A DNA stretch of 64,000 nucleotides from Proteiniphilum saccharofermentans (GTDB taxonomy: Bacteria > Bacteroidota > Bacteroidia > Bacteroidales > Dysgonomonadaceae): assembly GCF_900095135.1 (NCBI RefSeq), contig NZ_LT605205.1, positions 2,604,001 to 2,668,000 of the forward strand. Direction: 5' to 3'. A model generated the notes under the pieces. It did not search any database. It was not told the origin of the DNA and saw nothing but the letters and a program-made list of their open reading frames with translations. Numbering within the stretch: the first letter of the stretch is position 1; each line of letters begins with the position of its first letter. Below, in pieces: positions 1 to 9,076 of the stretch. The translations under genes and the position numbers were made by a program.

Positions 1-1
1 A

Positions 2-271
2 AACATCGATCTCGAAGATATTGCCCAACACATAGGTTATTCGCCTTCCCATTTCGGAAATTTATTCCAGAAGAAAACGTCCTATTCACCTATGGGATAT
101 TATAATCAACTGAAGATACAGCGTGCATGCTCTTACTTACAGTTTTCAGACTTAAAGATCAAAGAAATAGCTTTCCGGCTCGGGTACTATGATCCTTTCC
201 ATTTTTCCAAAGCATTCAAGAAAGAGACCCGTTTGACACCCAAAGAGTACAGGAGGAAATACAACCCGTAA
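2..271 (+). CDS. AraC-family transcriptional regulator, C-terminal part
   Basis: The window opens inside this gene. The visible 89 residues run from NIDLEDIAQHIGYS to a TAA stop and make up most of a two-helix-turn-helix AraC DNA-binding domain. The first HTH is LEDIAQHIGYSPSHFGNLFQKK, which continues into PMGYYNQLKIQRACSYL. The second is KIKEIAFRLGYYDPFHFSKAFKK, ending in the family signature LTPKEYRRKY. The ligand-binding or sensor part lies outside the window, so the signal cannot be inferred. The downstream neighbour nfeD converges on it, and nothing links the two functionally. The family assignment is firm; the target genes are unknown. Confidence 0.9.
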   Translation, partial: NIDLEDIAQHIGYSPSHFGNLFQKKTSYSPMGYYNQLKIQRACSYLQFSDLKIKEIAFRLGYYDPFHFSKAFKKETRLTPKEYRRKYNP

Positions 272-379
272 AAATCAAAAAAATTAATTTATTTACTATT
301 TTTCGTCAAAGGATAACCCAAACACTACCGGACTAATCGAAAAAAAACGATGCTATTATTCAAATTGATAATTTACCCC

Positions 380-1762
380 CTATTTCCCGACCACATACAA
401 CTGAAAATTCTCATACCGTTTCACCACCACTTCATCTCCTTTATCAATGAAACCTTTCAGTGAGATGGCATCATAAAAATCCCCATCCACATTCACCATG
501 CCCGAAGGACGAAGATCGGTTGCCGCCACACCGGTTTTACCCACCAGGGATACCGGTTCCATAGAGACAGATATATATCCTTCCTGATCGGCATGGAGTG
601 CCGCAAATTGCAGGAATCCGGGTTTACCGATCCGGCCGGAGAGGTAGATAATAAGCACAAGCCCCATACCGGTACCACCCAGGACAACCATCAGCGCCCT
701 GAACATTTCCATGGCGGGTAATCCTTCAAAATTAAACCGTATATTGCCTATGAGTGCCAGCACCAATGCCGAAAAGACAAAGAGTATTCCAAGAATGCCC
801 GTTATTCCAAAACCGGGAACAACAAATATTTCAAAGACAATAAAGATTAGCCCCAGGACAAACAGCAACACTTCCCAGTTCTGGGCATACCCCGTCAGAT
901 AAAGGGGCGTGAAATAGAGGATTGCGGCCGTAATGGCTGCAGCTGTGGGGAAGCCTACACCGGGCGACTGCAATTCAAAATAGATACCTCCTATAATAAA
1001 CATGATGAGGAATGCCTGTACAATCCCGTTAGTAAGAAAACCTCTGACCTTATCATAAAAAGAGGGATTATAGGTCTCTAAAGTGTAGTCGCTGTACCCC
1101 AGATGGGTCACGATCACTTCATGCACACTTTCCGCAATACCGTCGCAATAGCCTAATTCCGTAGCCTGACTGGCTGTAAGGGTAAGTATCTGTGTAGAGT
1201 CGGCAAAACCGGGTATTACAACCCTTTCATCCACCATCGCTTCCGCAACTTTTGGATCGCGTCTCCATTTTGTGACGGTATCTCCCTCATGGACAGTCAC
1301 TGTCTTGCCGTGACTCTCGGCCGTGGCACGCATGATTCCCCGCATATAGGACTGATGCTTATCGGATGCCCTTTCACCGCTCCCTCCTTCCACCACTGTT
1401 GCAGCGCCGATAGAGCCGCTGCTGCGCATGAAAATACTGTCACAGGCAATAGAGATAAGCGCACCGGCAGAAGCGGCGTTATTGTCAATAAAAACATATA
1501 CAGGGAGGGGAGCATTGAGAATGGCCGTACGCATAGAATCGGCCTCCAGTACGCTCCCTCCATAAGTATTCATATGTAAAAGCACTGCGGCGGCATCTTT
1601 TCCGGTTGCCTCATGAAGTCCGTTTTGGAGATATATCCATGTATTACTGCCTATATTTTCCTTTATATTGATCCGGTATATCATGGGCTTGGCATCCTGA
1701 GCCGAAAGATCAAAAGAAAGGATCAGAAGAAGCAGGAACAATATGATTTGAAATTTTCTCAT
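380..1762 (-). CDS. nfeD: NfeD-family membrane-bound serine protease, long form
   Basis: A 460-residue protein with the layout of long NfeD/STOPP proteins. It has an N-terminal signal sequence ending near AQDAK (residue 22), then a ClpP-like protease domain (about 27-220) with the nucleophile motif NNAASAGA (Ser near 99) and a downstream Lys near 135 as candidate general base. A block of four to five membrane helices follows (about 240-380), with a C-terminal OB-fold NfeD domain (about 395-460). In studied relatives this Ser/Lys protease cleaves stomatin-like membrane proteins; no stomatin gene is adjacent here, so the partner is unknown. The ATG at 1762 opens straight into the signal peptide. 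It is transcribed divergently from folK, and a TATCTTTG box lies 22-29 bases upstream. Confidence 0.88.
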   Translation of the reverse strand: MRKFQIILFLLLLILSFDLSAQDAKPMIYRINIKENIGSNTWIYLQNGLHEATGKDAAAVLLHMNTYGGSVLEADSMRTAILNAPLPVYVFIDNNAASAGALISIACDSIFMRSSGSIGAATVVEGGSGERASDKHQSYMRGIMRATAESHGKTVTVHEGDTVTKWRRDPKVAEAMVDERVVIPGFADSTQILTLTASQATELGYCDGIAESVHEVIVTHLGYSDYTLETYNPSFYDKVRGFLTNGIVQAFLIMFIIGGIYFELQSPGVGFPTAAAITAAILYFTPLYLTGYAQNWEVLLFVLGLIFIVFEIFVVPGFGITGILGILFVFSALVLALIGNIRFNFEGLPAMEMFRALMVVLGGTGMGLVLIIYLSGRIGKPGFLQFAALHADQEGYISVSMEPVSLVGKTGVAATDLRPSGMVNVDGDFYDAISLKGFIDKGDEVVVKRYENFQLYVVGK

Positions 1763-1783
1763 TTTTCACAAGGTTTAATACAA

Positions 1784-1791
1784 CAAAGATA
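1784..1791 (-). promoter_or_regulatory. Promoter -7 box for nfeD
   Basis: On the minus strand this reads TATCTTTG, an exact match to the Bacteroidota -7 consensus TAnnTTTG, a short distance upstream of the nfeD ATG. The -33 element is not obvious. Confidence 0.6.
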
Positions 1792-1832
1792 ATAGATTTT
1801 GCGATTCACTATTCATTTTAATTTAAAATGTC

Positions 1833-1840
1833 TATATTTG
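1833..1840 (+). promoter_or_regulatory. Promoter -7 box for folK
   Basis: TATATTTG matches TAnnTTTG. It lies downstream of an in-frame ATG at 1828 but 17 bases before the ATG at 1858. Transcription from here would begin after 1828, which favours 1858 as the folK start. Confidence 0.5.
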
Positions 1841-1857
1841 TACTTCAATTTATCAGT

Positions 1858-2304
1858 ATGAGCACAATTTTACTAAGCATAGGATCAAATACGTTCGCCA
1901 AAACCAATATCGACAAAGCTAAAAGGATGCTTGCATTTCTTTTTCCTGATATTGTTTTCAGTGAGCCCATCCTGACTGAACCGGAAGACGACAAGTATGC
2001 GTACCTTTTTCGGAATGTCCTTGCAAAAGCCGATACTGAGATGTCACCGGAAGAAGTTATTGACAAGATCAAACAAACGGAACGGGCTGTAGGACGAACT
2101 CCCAGAGATAAGTACTTAGGTAGAATGATCATTGATATTGATCTCATTCAATATGACGGCCGTATCCTTCGTCCACAGGACTATGAGCGGGATTACGTGC
2201 AACAGTTATTGCCTACCCTGCCGAATCTTGAGGCTACGAATCCAGGCACGGTCGAACCTGACACCATAATAAATCCTGAAATCACAGAAAAGGAAGAGGA
2301 TTAA
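1858..2304 (+). CDS. folK: 2-amino-4-hydroxy-6-hydroxymethyldihydropteridine pyrophosphokinase
   Basis: HPPK transfers pyrophosphate from ATP to 6-hydroxymethyl-7,8-dihydropterin, the step before dihydropteroate synthase in cytoplasmic folate synthesis. The 148-residue product has the N-terminal LSIGSN motif for pterin binding and the catalytic block RTPRDKYLGRMIIDIDLI, in which the paired Asp residues bind magnesium. The C-terminus (after LPNLEATNPG) replaces the usual end with an acidic, Glu-rich tail and is unlike most HPPKs. An upstream ATG at 1828 would add ten hydrophobic residues, but it precedes the promoter box, so 1858 is preferred. The gene converges on relA; no other folate gene is nearby. 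Confidence 0.88.
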   Translation: MSTILLSIGSNTFAKTNIDKAKRMLAFLFPDIVFSEPILTEPEDDKYAYLFRNVLAKADTEMSPEEVIDKIKQTERAVGRTPRDKYLGRMIIDIDLIQYDGRILRPQDYERDYVQQLLPTLPNLEATNPGTVEPDTIINPEITEKEED

Positions 2305-2378
2305 GCATATCCACAGGGGTAATCCCCGTCCCACAACGTAAAAGGGATATTTCTTTTATCTTTACGGGATATGTAGGT

Positions 2379-4580
2379 TCAATTCAATCTGGAAACGGAT
2401 TTCACCCCTTTCACTGCCCTAAGTTTTTTAATTAATTGGTCGAGCATCGAAGTATCTCCCAGCATCACGGCGATATTTCCCTGAAAAAGGCCGTCGTTGG
2501 AATCAATGGTGATAGAACGCATCTGCACACCCTCCTCTTTCGAAATGATGGACATGAGGTTGGCCACTATATTAAGCTGGTCATTCCCTATCACCCTCAA
2601 TACAATAGTATAGCTGGAAGAGCTAGTCTTACCCGACCAACGGGCTTTCAATATGCGGTAACCGAACCGGGAGAAGAGGTCGTGTGCATTCGGACAGTTT
2701 ACACGATGGATCTTGATACCCTGCGAAGAGACAAACCCGAAGATATCATCTCCAAAAATAGGATTACAACATTTAGCCAATTTATAATCCACACCGGTCA
2801 GATTCTGGTCGATAATCAACTCATCGGAACCGCTTATTTCGGGCGAAGGAGTCTTTAGCGTGAACTCTCCGGCGCTCACCGTTGCATGACTTTCCCGGTT
2901 TTCAGATTCTTTATTTTCCAATTCCAAATAGCGGTCTATCACCCAGTTTACATCAATCTTCTCAGAAGCAATGTCCACATAAAACTCGGTAACGGTCTTG
3001 TACCTGAGTTTTTTTATCAATTGCATCAGTCGCGGTTCGTCCACCTCGATCTTCCGATTCCTCATCCGCCGGGAAAGTGTCTCCTTCGCGATATCCACCT
3101 GCTTGCCGGCCTCTTCCTTCAGTAACTGGCGTATTTTGGCCCGTGCTTTCGAAGTTACTGCAAAGCTTAGCCAGTCCTGCTTGGGTGTTTGGTGCGACGA
3201 AGTGTTAACGGCTACCTGGTCGCCACTTTTCAGGACATGCCTGATGGGTACGTTTTTCCCGTTCACCCTTCCCGATACGCAGGCAGCACCCAGGTTAGAA
3301 TGGATGGCGAAAGCAAAATCGAGGACTGTCGCCCCTTTAGGGAGTTTAAACAGATCTCCCTTCGGAGTAAATACAAATATCTCCTCGTCATACAGATCCA
3401 GTTTGAAATCGGTCAGCTTCTGGCTCAGGTTGGCATCACTGTCTTCCAGCGACTCCCGCAGCGAACTCAACCAGTTATCGAGCGCCGTCTCACCCTTCAC
3501 TCCTTTATATTTCCAATGGGCTGCCAATCCGCGTTCGGCGATTTCATCCATCCGTTTCGACCGGATCTGCACTTCTACCCACCTTCCGTCGGGTCCCATC
3601 ACAGTAATATGAAGCGATTCGTACCCATTGCTCTTAGGGATGGAAAGCCAATCTTTCAACCGCTTGGGATTAGGCTGGTACATATCGGTAATGATAGAAT
3701 ATACCTGCCAGCACTGGGCTTTTTCCTGTTCGGGCGGAGCATCAAGGATAACGCGGATGGCGAACAGATCGTAAATATTTTCGAATTCGATCTTCTGTTT
3801 TTTGAGTTTGTTCTGTATGGAATGGATCGATTTGGTACGTCCTTTGATATCGTATTTCAATCCCGTCTTATCCAGGCGTTCCTTTACCGGCCCGATAAAC
3901 TCGCTGATATACCGGTCACGCGAACGTTTCGTCTCATTCAGCTTACGCGCAATGAAGTCATATTGCTCCCGGTCGGTATATTTCAGGGAGAGGTCTTCGA
4001 GTTCCGACTTTATAGCATAGAGACCAAGCCGGTGAGCAAGGGGAGCATAAAGATAGGTAGACTCCACTGAAAGATCTAACCTATGTGAGGGTTCCCTCTC
4101 CTTTGCATCACGCATACGCTGCAGTTGTTGCGCTATCATAATAAATACCACCCGGATATCTTCGGCGATAGAAAGTAGCAATTTAATATAGTTTTCCGAC
4201 TCTACGGCGCTCTTCTTATCACTGAATTGATTTACTTTCTTCAATCCCTTAAGAATACTATCAACCTCAATATCAATTAAATGATCAATATTATCCGGAG
4301 AATGTCCTCCCTCCACTACAGTATGAAAAAGTAAGACTGCACATACTGCCGGCTGCTTCAATCCTATCTCGTCAATAATAATGACAGCCGTACGCATAGC
4401 CAACACAAGGTGATATAACGCCTCGCTGTCGGGTTGCCCTTCTACCTTTTTGAAAGAGTGCAACAACAACTCTTTCAACCCGGACACTTTCCTGACATCC
4501 CATTCCTGTCTGAGAAAGGAATAGAGTCTGGCATAAAGCCGGAAGAATTCACTGCGGGTTATAAAGGTGTTCTCGCTCAT
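2379..4580 (-). CDS. relA: RelA/SpoT-family (p)ppGpp synthetase, hydrolase site degenerate
   Basis: A 733-residue RSH protein with the full domain order: HD-like region (about 40-160), synthetase domain (about 230-350), TGS domain starting at VFTPKGDLFKLPKG, helical/zinc-finger-like region, and a C-terminal ACT domain (about 660-733). The synthetase motifs are intact: DIKGRTKSIHSI for the ATP-binding loop, YESLHITV, and VEVQIRSKRMDEIAERGLAAHW. The hydrolase site is not. The usual HDVVEDT is HTVVEGG here, and the usual LADRLHNMR is IAQQLQRMR, losing the Asp and Asn that hold manganese and the pyrophosphate. From family knowledge this predicts a synthetase-only alarmone enzyme that needs a separate hydrolase elsewhere in the genome. 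It acts in the cytoplasm, probably with ribosomes. Confidence 0.92.
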   Translation of the reverse strand: MSENTFITRSEFFRLYARLYSFLRQEWDVRKVSGLKELLLHSFKKVEGQPDSEALYHLVLAMRTAVIIIDEIGLKQPAVCAVLLFHTVVEGGHSPDNIDHLIDIEVDSILKGLKKVNQFSDKKSAVESENYIKLLLSIAEDIRVVFIMIAQQLQRMRDAKEREPSHRLDLSVESTYLYAPLAHRLGLYAIKSELEDLSLKYTDREQYDFIARKLNETKRSRDRYISEFIGPVKERLDKTGLKYDIKGRTKSIHSIQNKLKKQKIEFENIYDLFAIRVILDAPPEQEKAQCWQVYSIITDMYQPNPKRLKDWLSIPKSNGYESLHITVMGPDGRWVEVQIRSKRMDEIAERGLAAHWKYKGVKGETALDNWLSSLRESLEDSDANLSQKLTDFKLDLYDEEIFVFTPKGDLFKLPKGATVLDFAFAIHSNLGAACVSGRVNGKNVPIRHVLKSGDQVAVNTSSHQTPKQDWLSFAVTSKARAKIRQLLKEEAGKQVDIAKETLSRRMRNRKIEVDEPRLMQLIKKLRYKTVTEFYVDIASEKIDVNWVIDRYLELENKESENRESHATVSAGEFTLKTPSPEISGSDELIIDQNLTGVDYKLAKCCNPIFGDDIFGFVSSQGIKIHRVNCPNAHDLFSRFGYRILKARWSGKTSSSSYTIVLRVIGNDQLNIVANLMSIISKEEGVQMRSITIDSNDGLFQGNIAVMLGDTSMLDQLIKKLRAVKGVKSVSRLN

Positions 4581-4608
4581 CTTCTCTGTTTAGTCGCTTT
4601 TTCTCTTA

Positions 4609-4616
4609 CAAATTTA
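4609..4616 (-). promoter_or_regulatory. Candidate promoter -7 box for relA
   Basis: On the minus strand this reads TAAATTTG, matching TAnnTTTG, about 29 bases upstream of the relA start. No clear -33 element is seen. Confidence 0.4.
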
Positions 4617-4670
4617 CAATTTTCTTCCAATATCATAGAAGTGTCTAATAAAAGTTCAGGAACAAATTGT

Positions 4671-4744
4671 TATATTTAGAGAATATAGGATGCGCCTCGG
4701 AAAAACTTAAGCGAGCTTGGTTTTTCTCTCGGCTTTCACTATAT
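4671..4744 (+). repeat. Promoter-plus-hairpin leader repeat, copy D1
   Basis: First of two imperfect copies in the relA/mannosidase spacer (4581-4999, no gene). Each copy begins with a -7-like box (here TATATTTA), continues through GATGCGCCTCGG and ends in GGCTTTCA plus TATAT. Between those fixed blocks is a hairpin, here AAAAACTTAAGC / GCTTGGTTTTT at 4701-4725. The second copy starts 218 bases later and its hairpin has matching changes on both arms. Confidence 0.7.
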
Positions 4745-4888
4745 GTTTTCATATTGCTTTTTATTGGAGTTAATAAGCTACAAGATATGAAAAAAGGACT
4801 CGACTTTCTTTTTTGACGGTCAATAAGTAACGAATATACACCACCGCTCCATTTTTATGTATCTGTGTAATAATTCATTTTTATCATG

Positions 4889-4896
4889 TATATTTG
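4889..4896 (+). promoter_or_regulatory. Promoter -7 box for the beta-mannosidase
   Basis: TATATTTG matches TAnnTTTG. A transcript from here would have a leader of about 95 bases that contains hairpin copy D2 before the ATG at 5000. Confidence 0.5.
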
Positions 4897-4963
4897 CAGA
4901 ATAATAAGATGCGCCTCGGATAAGCTTAAGCAAGCTTGGCTTACCCCGTGGCTTTCATTATAT
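4889..4963 (+). repeat. Promoter-plus-hairpin leader repeat, copy D2
   Basis: Second copy of the element at 4671-4744, with GATGCGCCTCGG, the hairpin TAAGCTTAAGC / GCTTGGCTTA at 4921-4943, then GGCTTTCA and TATAT. Relative to D1 the stem has changed on both sides (A-T to T-A at the base, A-T to G-C further in), so pairing is kept while sequence drifts. It sits in the likely 5' leader of the mannosidase gene. Confidence 0.7.
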
Positions 4964-4999
4964 TTACAAAATATTTAACATAAAATTACCCCTGTTCTT

Positions 5000-7558
5000 A
5001 TGCGTAAATTTATATCTCTTCTATTTCTTCTTGCCATGCCCTTTATTTTATCTGCACAACAAGTTGAGACACTCTCTTTGAATGATGGTTGGGAATTCTC
5101 ACAAATGAATAAAAACCAATGGCATAGTGCAGAAATACCCGGATCGGTACAACGTGATCTGATCCGGCATAATGTCTTGCCCGATCCTTTTTATGGCACC
5201 AACGAAGAGAAGGTGCAGTGGGTAGAAGATGAAAACTGGGATTTCAGGAAAACTTTCACCGTAACAGCCAACCAGCTGAAATACGATGATGCACAGCTCT
5301 TTTTCGAGGGGTTGGACACCCATGCAGACGTATTCCTGAACGGCTCACGCATTCTACGTTCTGAAAATATGTTCATGGGTTACAAGGTACCTGTGAAGCA
5401 ATTACTCAAAGAGGGGGAAAACCATCTTTATATCCGTTTTTACTCCCCGGTACAACTGATGATGCCGGCAAGGGAAACCTTCGGTTACGATTATCCGGCG
5501 GGAAACGACCACCGGAAAGAGAAACTGAGTATCTATAATCGTAAGGCACCCTACCATTTCGGATGGGACTGGGGTATAAGGATCGTACAGATGGGTATAT
5601 GGAAACCTGTCACACTCAGTTTCTATAATAAGGCATATATCGACGATTTTTATGTAAAACAGACTTCTGTAACGGAGCAATCAGCCAAAATCGACAATCA
5701 GATAGAGATCTATTCCGTTGCCAATAAACCTATAGAAGCTGTCATCACCGTCGAATACGGTTTGCAGGGAAGTACAGGCAATCCGGTATCGAAAAATACC
5801 ACTTTACATCCCGGCAAAAACAAGATATCCATACCTTTAGATATCAACCAACCTAAAAGATGGATGCCTGTGTATTGGGGAGAACAACATCTCTACGATT
5901 TTACGGTGAAAGTTGTATCTGACAACCGGGAAATTGCCGAAAAAACAGTCCGGACAGGTTTACGCTCGGTCCGCCTGGTACAGGAACCGGATGAGCATGG
6001 CAAGTCCTTCTATTTCGAAGTAAATGGTATCCCCATCTTTGCGAAGGGTTCCAACTATATTCCGGGTGAAATCTTCACTTCACAACAGGATACAGGTTTT
6101 TACGAAAGGCTGTTTGACAACATCACCGCAGCCAATATGAATTTTGTACGTGTATGGGGAGGCGGTATCTATGAAAACGAAGAGTTCTACCGTCAGGCCG
6201 ACGAGAGAGGTATTTTAGTATGGCAGGACTTTATCTTCGGCTGTGTACCCTATCCTTCCGATGATATTTTCCTGGCGAACGTGCAGAAGGAAGTGATCTA
6301 TAATATCAAACGCCTCCGTAACCACGCTTCGCTCGCCTTCTGGTGCGGTAACAATGAGATCGAAGAGGGTCTTAACCACTGGGGTTGGCAAAAAGAATAT
6401 CCGGCCGAAGTGATGGATGCCTGGTTCAAAGGATACGACAAAACATTCCGTGAACTGATTCCCGGATTAGTAAATGAACTTGACGGTACACGCAGTTATA
6501 TCCACGGATCACCTTATAACTCCAACTGGGGTAATCCCGAGAAATTCGCTGCCAGTGACGCACACGACTGGGGATTGTGGTACGGACACCTACCATTTGA
6601 AGGGATGGCAGACCGGTTGCCCCGTTTTGCCAGTGAATTCGGCTTTCAGTCGTTCCCCGAAATGAAAGTTATCCGTTCCTTTGCTCCCGAGGATCAATGG
6701 AGCCTAGAAAGTGAGGTGATGACGGTACATCAGAAAGCATCGACCGGCAACTCGCTTATCAAAAAATATATGGATATGTATTATCCTGAACCGGCCAACT
6801 TTGAAGATTTCGTCTATATCGGACTGGTGATGCAGGGGAACGGAATGGAAGAGTCGGTAGAAGCGATGCGTCGTGGAAGACCCTATTGTATGGGTGCACT
6901 TTACTGGCAAATCAACGACGACTGGCCTGTGGTTTCCTGGTCGAGTATCGACTACTACAACAACTGGAAGGCACAACACTACCGTATGCGGGATGTGTTG
7001 GCACCCCTTGCCCTGGGAGTTGAGTCTAAGGATGGTAAACTGAATTATTATACTATGTCCGATTATCTGCAGGATCACAACGACCTCAAACTGACCGTAC
7101 AGGTCATCGATTTCTCAACCGGAAAACGGAAAGAATTTACTGAGCGTGTCAATGCCAAGGCCAACGACAGCCGGATCGTCAAAACATTCAATATCTCCGA
7201 ACTGGCAAGTGAAGCAGAAAAGACACATACAATGATACATGCTTTCCTGAGCGACAGTAAAGGGAATGTGATCTCTTCCAAAGATCATTTCTTCTACTGG
7301 CCCAACAAACTGGAATTACCGGAAACAGAAGTGACAACCAATGTACAATATCGCGACGGAGAATACAGGGTGACTCTTTCAAGCAAAAAACTGGCGAAAG
7401 ACGTCTTTGTGGAGATACCTATCCAGGGTGCCCGCTTCAGCGATAACTTCATCGACCTCTTGCCGGGAGAAAAGAGAACAATCACCATCACATCTCCTGA
7501 GCTAAAAGCTGCTAATAAAACACCTGTTACAGTAAAGCATATAAGGGAAACGTATTAA
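5000..7558 (+). CDS. Secreted beta-mannosidase, glycoside hydrolase family 2
   Basis: An 852-residue GH2 enzyme predicted to release terminal beta-linked mannose, probably in the periplasm. The signal peptide ends near LSAQQ (residue 20). The jelly-roll sugar-binding domain contains ENWDFRKTF and HFGWDWG, an immunoglobulin-like domain follows, and then the TIM barrel. In the barrel, WCGNNEIEE (about residue 453) holds the acid/base Glu after Asn, and ASEFGFQSFP (about 546) holds the nucleophile Glu, as in the beta-mannosidase branch of GH2. Length agrees with that branch. No SusCD pair or other glycan genes flank it, so this is not a recognisable polysaccharide utilisation locus. Its leader carries the D2 hairpin. 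Confidence 0.9.
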   Translation: MRKFISLLFLLAMPFILSAQQVETLSLNDGWEFSQMNKNQWHSAEIPGSVQRDLIRHNVLPDPFYGTNEEKVQWVEDENWDFRKTFTVTANQLKYDDAQLFFEGLDTHADVFLNGSRILRSENMFMGYKVPVKQLLKEGENHLYIRFYSPVQLMMPARETFGYDYPAGNDHRKEKLSIYNRKAPYHFGWDWGIRIVQMGIWKPVTLSFYNKAYIDDFYVKQTSVTEQSAKIDNQIEIYSVANKPIEAVITVEYGLQGSTGNPVSKNTTLHPGKNKISIPLDINQPKRWMPVYWGEQHLYDFTVKVVSDNREIAEKTVRTGLRSVRLVQEPDEHGKSFYFEVNGIPIFAKGSNYIPGEIFTSQQDTGFYERLFDNITAANMNFVRVWGGGIYENEEFYRQADERGILVWQDFIFGCVPYPSDDIFLANVQKEVIYNIKRLRNHASLAFWCGNNEIEEGLNHWGWQKEYPAEVMDAWFKGYDKTFRELIPGLVNELDGTRSYIHGSPYNSNWGNPEKFAASDAHDWGLWYGHLPFEGMADRLPRFASEFGFQSFPEMKVIRSFAPEDQWSLESEVMTVHQKASTGNSLIKKYMDMYYPEPANFEDFVYIGLVMQGNGMEESVEAMRRGRPYCMGALYWQINDDWPVVSWSSIDYYNNWKAQHYRMRDVLAPLALGVESKDGKLNYYTMSDYLQDHNDLKLTVQVIDFSTGKRKEFTERVNAKANDSRIVKTFNISELASEAEKTHTMIHAFLSDSKGNVISSKDHFFYWPNKLELPETEVTTNVQYRDGEYRVTLSSKKLAKDVFVEIPIQGARFSDNFIDLLPGEKRTITITSPELKAANKTPVTVKHIRETY

Positions 7559-7608
7559 TTGATGTGATAATTTAACGATTTTAAATCTTGAATACGAAAG
7601 CAAACGTA

Positions 7609-8988
7609 ATGGGAAAAAGAGAAGATCTTTCAATATTATTGGTAGTGGCGGTAACCTCCTTTATGGGTACCTTTCTGGTGTCGGCAGTCAATATCGCGCT
7701 ACCCACCATTGAAAAGGATCTGGCCCTCAATGCCATTGAGTTGAGTTGGATCATCACTGCTTTTATCCTGGCTATGGCTCTTTTCATGTTGCCGTCAGGG
7801 AGTTGGGGTGATCGGAGTGACAACCGCCGGTTGTTCAAACTGGGGTTGATACTGTTCACCATCTCTTCAGGTATCTGCTATGTGGCTCCCGACGGTCACT
7901 GGTTAGTTGCCGCCCGCTTTTTACAAGGTATAGGCGCTGCTTTTACCGGTACCACAGGACAAGCCATTCTGGTATCATCATTCCCTGCGGAACGACGGGG
8001 GCAGGTACTCGGTATCTCTGTCGCTTCGGTCTATGGCGGATTGGCTTTGGGTCCGCTGATCGGAGGATTCATCACTCTCCATATCGGCTGGCGCTCCCTC
8101 TTCCTGATCGCTGCCCTCTTCGGTCTGCTCACTATCCTTATCTCATATCTTTTCTTGAAGAGTGAAAAGCATAAATCTGTCCCGGCAAAAGGGAGAGACA
8201 AAATAGGAACCCTCCTTTTTATGACGGGACTTGCAGCATTGGTCTATGGCTCCTCGTTGATCCCCTCCGCTGTGGGCTGGGGCTTAATGAGCGGGGCAGT
8301 GATACTGCTCCTCCTCTTCTGGAGATATGAAAGCCGGATTACATCTCCGATGCTTGATACGAAACTCTTTTCCCATAATCGTCTCTTTACATATTCCAGC
8401 CTCTCGGCTCTCATCAATTATACCTCTACCTTTGCCATCGTCTTCTTTCTCAGCCTATACCTGCAAAAGGTACAGGGACTCTCGCCACGTGATGCGGGAG
8501 CGGTGATCGTAGCGCAACCGGCTATGATGGCCCTCTTCTCTCCTATCGTGGGGAGATTGTCCGATAAGATACAACCGCGCTACTTTGCTACTACAGGTAT
8601 GGCCATGTGTACTACCGGATTAGGTATGCTGGCCTTCCTTGGCCCCGCAACAGCCATCTGGATCATCGTCACTATCCTGATATGGGTGGGGCTCGGCTTT
8701 GCCCTCTTCTCCTCTCCCAATATGAACACCATTATGAGTTCGGTAGAGAGACGGCAATACGGGCAAGCCTCCGGGCTCGCTTCCTCCATGCGGGTATTCG
8801 GACAAATCATCAGCATGAGTATTGTCACCCTGATCTTCTCCCTGCTCTTCGGCAGCCGTTCTATTGAGGAAGTACCCAATCCTGTTTTCCTGCAGGCCAT
8901 GCGATGGGGATTTATTATTTTCACCCTGATTGGCTTACCGGGTATCTACTTCTCATTCAATCGGGGAAATTTGAAAAGAAAAGAATAA
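7609..8988 (+). CDS. MFS drug/solute exporter of the DHA2 (EmrB/QacA) type
   Basis: A membrane protein of about 460 residues. The first helix pair includes LVSAVNIALPTIEKDL, close to the DHA motif with Asn-x-Ala-Leu-Pro. It is followed by GSWGDRSDNRRLFKLGL, the MFS motif A between helices 2 and 3, and by RFLQGIGAAF and SVYGGLALGPLIGGFIT (motif C, typical of exporters). Length and hydrophobicity fit 12-14 helices in the inner membrane. The substrate cannot be told. The reading frame is open to a TTG at 7588, but the ATG at 7609 is the more likely start. It follows the mannosidase by about 50 bases and may be cotranscribed; a functional link is not evident. Confidence 0.85.
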   Translation: MGKREDLSILLVVAVTSFMGTFLVSAVNIALPTIEKDLALNAIELSWIITAFILAMALFMLPSGSWGDRSDNRRLFKLGLILFTISSGICYVAPDGHWLVAARFLQGIGAAFTGTTGQAILVSSFPAERRGQVLGISVASVYGGLALGPLIGGFITLHIGWRSLFLIAALFGLLTILISYLFLKSEKHKSVPAKGRDKIGTLLFMTGLAALVYGSSLIPSAVGWGLMSGAVILLLLFWRYESRITSPMLDTKLFSHNRLFTYSSLSALINYTSTFAIVFFLSLYLQKVQGLSPRDAGAVIVAQPAMMALFSPIVGRLSDKIQPRYFATTGMAMCTTGLGMLAFLGPATAIWIIVTILIWVGLGFALFSSPNMNTIMSSVERRQYGQASGLASSMRVFGQIISMSIVTLIFSLLFGSRSIEEVPNPVFLQAMRWGFIIFTLIGLPGIYFSFNRGNLKRKE

Positions 8989-9076
8989 GAGGCCCAACTT
9001 TCACATATAAATTTGAAATGTATACACCTAAGGCGAAGGCCTATAGATATTTTGTAAGACCCCATTGAGGAACTTA

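Noticed and set aside
1289-1579. 96-codon open frame opposite nfeD, and many similar frames opposite relA, porin and hisD
   Set aside because: All are shadows of strong genes on the other strand with no motifs, signal or start context of their own.
2304-2379. Shared terminator between folK and relA
   Set aside because: A weak CGTAAA/TTTACG pairing exists but with poor inner stem and no T-tract; not convincing.
5000-8988. Polysaccharide utilisation locus around the beta-mannosidase
   Set aside because: No SusC/SusD pair, other glycosidases or hybrid two-component regulator adjacent; only an MFS transporter follows.
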